A stretch of 7,331 bases of DNA, from NCBI GenBank assembly GCA_934403665.1, contig CAKRUL010000061.1:1-7331 (forward strand), written 5' to 3'. Origin of the DNA: an uncultured Clostridia bacterium. GTDB taxonomy: Bacteria; Bacillota_A; Clostridia; UMGS1840; HGM11507. The notes under the pieces were generated by a model that saw only the letters and a program-made list of their open reading frames with translations, did not search any database and had not been told where the DNA came from. Of this stretch, positions 5,666 through 7,331 are shown piece by piece. A program made the position numbers and the translations under genes. The first letter of the stretch is position 1; each line of letters begins with the position of its first letter.

Positions 5666-7059
5666 ACGGAAACACCGCCTCCATTGAAATTCTCTGCTAT
5701 ACCGGTTGTTGCATCCGGTGCGTCATCGTGGGCGTTTTTGCCCTCTTTTTGATATTTCGTCATGTCTTTGTAATAATCCGGCCATCTCTCCCGCCAGTTA
5801 ACCGGAAAATAGATATGATTCATCACCCACGTTGAATTGGAAAGAATTCTTGCAATCTTATTTTTACTCTGATGAAACCAATTCACCGTTGTTTTGTTGG
5901 AATCATATGTCTCATGGAGAATCCTTCTAATATTTCTTGCAAATCCTCTTCCGCCGTTATTGCTTTCTATTTTTGATACATTGACACCATATTCATACAG
6001 CCTTTTGGCGGTTTCCGGCTCGGTTATCTCCATTCCCTCTTTGGTGTAATACACATCGAGAATATAAGCCTCGTTGAGATACGCGCCGTATATGATGTTG
6101 CACAAATAGTCGCTTCCCTCGTCCGCCGTGTCGCAGTACGCAAATATGCCGGAAAACAACAGATTCCCTTCTTCGTCTTTTGGCAGCTTGTCATATGTCT
6201 TAAAAGAACTGTACAGCCGCCCTTTTAGATCAATAGGCTCCTGCTGATAGTTCGCACTGGCAATCTCTGCCCCCATCGCTTTGATCTTTTCCTCATATGT
6301 TTTGCGGGATAAGATTTCTTCGCAAAGCATTGTTCCGTCATCCTGTAACGCTTTCATCGTGATATGCCGCGCTTTTATGCCCTGTTCCGTGTAATGCTCT
6401 AAAGCCCGCCCCGCCAAATCATCCGAAGCCCATCTGGTCATGATAATAATGATTTTCCCGCCCTCTTCCAGACGAGATAGCATTGTATTTGTGAACCATT
6501 CCCAATGTTTTTCTTTGACATTCTCGTTGTTGGCCTCTTCGGCATTTTTGATTAAGTCATCAATGATCAGGAGCGTACACCCGAAACCTGTAGCTGTTCC
6601 GGTTGGAGATGTCGCCAGATAGTTGTTATATCCACTTTCCAAGCTCCAAAGGTTCATGGAGGCATCGCCTTTTTTGATTGAAACACCTGGGAATACATCT
6701 GAAAAGACCGGTTTATACGCATCTCCCTTGTGTTCCATGATGTCGTTTCGCACATTTTTGGAAAACATTGTGGACAGGGTTTCGTTATATGAGCCTGTCA
6801 TAACCTTTTGATTTTTGTCTTTGCCAAGCACCCATTCTACAAAGAGCCCTGCTGTTCTTGATTTTCCATGTCTCGGAGGCTCGTTGATTATCAAGACTTT
6901 ATCCTCTGAGAAAAAGAAGTCTTGAAATTCATCGCACAAGTCAACTAAAAACTTTCTTTTCGGTTTATAAAAATCCGGCGCCTTTAAATTGCAATAAAAA
7001 AAGAACTCACGTCTTGCAAGTTCTAATTTTGCCCTCAATTGTATTTCTTCTTTATTCAT
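5659..7059 (-). CDS. terL: Terminase large subunit (packaging ATPase and nuclease)
   Basis: A 466-aa motor that cuts concatemeric phage DNA and pumps it through the portal using ATP. The ATPase half has a Walker A at P-P-R-H-G-K-S (61-67), a Walker B at L-L-I-I-D-D (163-168) and a coupling motif M-T-R-W (207-210). The RNase H-like nuclease half has its acidic residues at D310 (Y-C-D-T-A-D-E), E365 (I-E-S-N-N) and D445/D446/D449 (H-D-D-A-P-D-A). All key residues are present, so the enzyme should be active. The length is normal for the family. The ATG overlaps the small-terminase stop by 8 nt and has only a weak GAAGAAG-type upstream site, suggesting coupled translation. The R-H-G-K-S form of Walker A is common in Firmicutes siphovirus terminases. 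Confidence 0.96.
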   Translation of the reverse strand: MNKEEIQLRAKLELARREFFFYCNLKAPDFYKPKRKFLVDLCDEFQDFFFSEDKVLIINEPPRHGKSRTAGLFVEWVLGKDKNQKVMTGSYNETLSTMFSKNVRNDIMEHKGDAYKPVFSDVFPGVSIKKGDASMNLWSLESGYNNYLATSPTGTATGFGCTLLIIDDLIKNAEEANNENVKEKHWEWFTNTMLSRLEEGGKIIIIMTRWASDDLAGRALEHYTEQGIKARHITMKALQDDGTMLCEEILSRKTYEEKIKAMGAEIASANYQQEPIDLKGRLYSSFKTYDKLPKDEEGNLLFSGIFAYCDTADEGSDYLCNIIYGAYLNEAYILDVYYTKEGMEITEPETAKRLYEYGVNVSKIESNNGGRGFARNIRRILHETYDSNKTTVNWFHQSKNKIARILSNSTWVMNHIYFPVNWRERWPDYYKDMTKYQKEGKNAHDDAPDATTGIAENFNGGGVSVW

Positions 7060-7331
7060 TGTTTATCAGCTTCTTCAACTCTTCGGTTGTTAATCCCGAA
7101 AATGGATCTTTTACTTCAAGTACTCCTTTGATTGGTTCGTCTTCTCCGATTAAATTACGAATCTCCTTGAACGCCGCCACATCACCCATCAAAGCTTTTT
7201 TAAATAACGCTACGGTGAGTAAAGCGCGGTTATCTATATCTTCAACATCAAGTCCCATATTGACAAGACTGTTGAATTTTTTCGTGTCGCTGACCTGCAT
7301 ATCTAAGAGATTTACCATGCACTCTTTTAAG
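7052..7331 (-). CDS. Small-terminase-like DNA-packaging protein, C-terminal part (5' end outside the window)
   Basis: The visible 92 or so residues run to a TAA that overlaps the large-terminase start. They contain D-I-D-N-R-A-L-L-T-V-A-L-F-K-K-A and G-D-V-A-A-F-K-E-I-R-N-L-I-G-E, a pattern I know from the C-terminal half of small-terminase-like proteins that precede the large terminase in Firmicutes phages. An ATG at 7318 would give an 88-aa protein. However, the frame is open to the window edge (preceding codons read L-K-E-C), no ribosome-binding site precedes that ATG, and a usual N-terminal basic G-G-x-A-S-G-type segment would be missing. I therefore call it 5'-truncated by the window. 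It should recognise the packaging site and regulate the large subunit; the DNA-binding part is not visible here. Confidence 0.75.
   Translation of the reverse strand, partial: LKECMVNLLDMQVSDTKKFNSLVNMGLDVEDIDNRALLTVALFKKALMGDVAAFKEIRNLIGEDEPIKGVLEVKDPFSGLTTEELKKLINNE

Noticed and set aside
1..7331. CRISPR arrays, tRNA genes, insertion sequences or an integrase attachment site
   Set aside because: Reading both strands showed no regularly spaced direct repeats, cloverleaf-like sequence, transposase or flanking duplications. The window is almost fully coding for head genes.

Overview
The window is a stretch of tailed-phage (siphovirus-type) genome, either a free phage or a prophage, covering the packaging and head-assembly module. 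Every supported gene lies on the minus strand, so transcription runs from the high coordinates to the low ones. The genes are packed tightly, with overlapping starts and stops and strong GGAGG ribosome-binding sites. Gene order, codon use and protein types fit a phage of a low-to-moderate GC Firmicute, most likely a clostridial (gut Clostridia-like) host. The host assignment is an inference from style, not from a diagnostic gene.

In transcription order the layout is: the C-terminal part of a small-terminase-like protein (7331-7052, open at the window edge); large terminase ATPase/nuclease (7059-5659); SPP1 gp6-type portal (5665-4310); a MuF/SPP1 gp7-type minor head protein with an added C-terminal JAB-like (HxHP...SxxD) domain (4320-2782); a small TTG-started gene overlapping it (2803-2609); two back-to-back hairpin/U-tract terminators (2606-2526); a GP20-type scaffold (2436-1885); the major capsid protein (1865-867); a 66-aa small protein (855-655); a gp6-like head-tail connector (643-356); a head-closure-type protein (356-30); and the first 11 codons of the next gene (33-1), probably a gp10-type tail-completion protein.

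The terminase cuts DNA and pumps it through the portal into a prohead built from the capsid protein on the scaffold. The MuF protein sits at the portal or inside the head. The small proteins after the capsid gene seal the portal vertex and dock the tail.

The part that departs from a standard head module is about 2,526-3,280. The MuF C-terminal extension and the following small gene are clearly more AT-rich (about 31-34% GC by hand count) than the MuF core (about 45% over 3301-3720). The extension carries a metalloprotease-like motif, and the cassette ends in tandem terminators in the middle of what should be one late operon. This looks like a swapped-in polymorphic MuF effector cassette, possibly effector plus immunity/accessory gene. 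The toxin and immunity roles are inferred, not shown. No gene-free stretch exceeds 300 bases; the longest gap is 172 bases (2437-2608).
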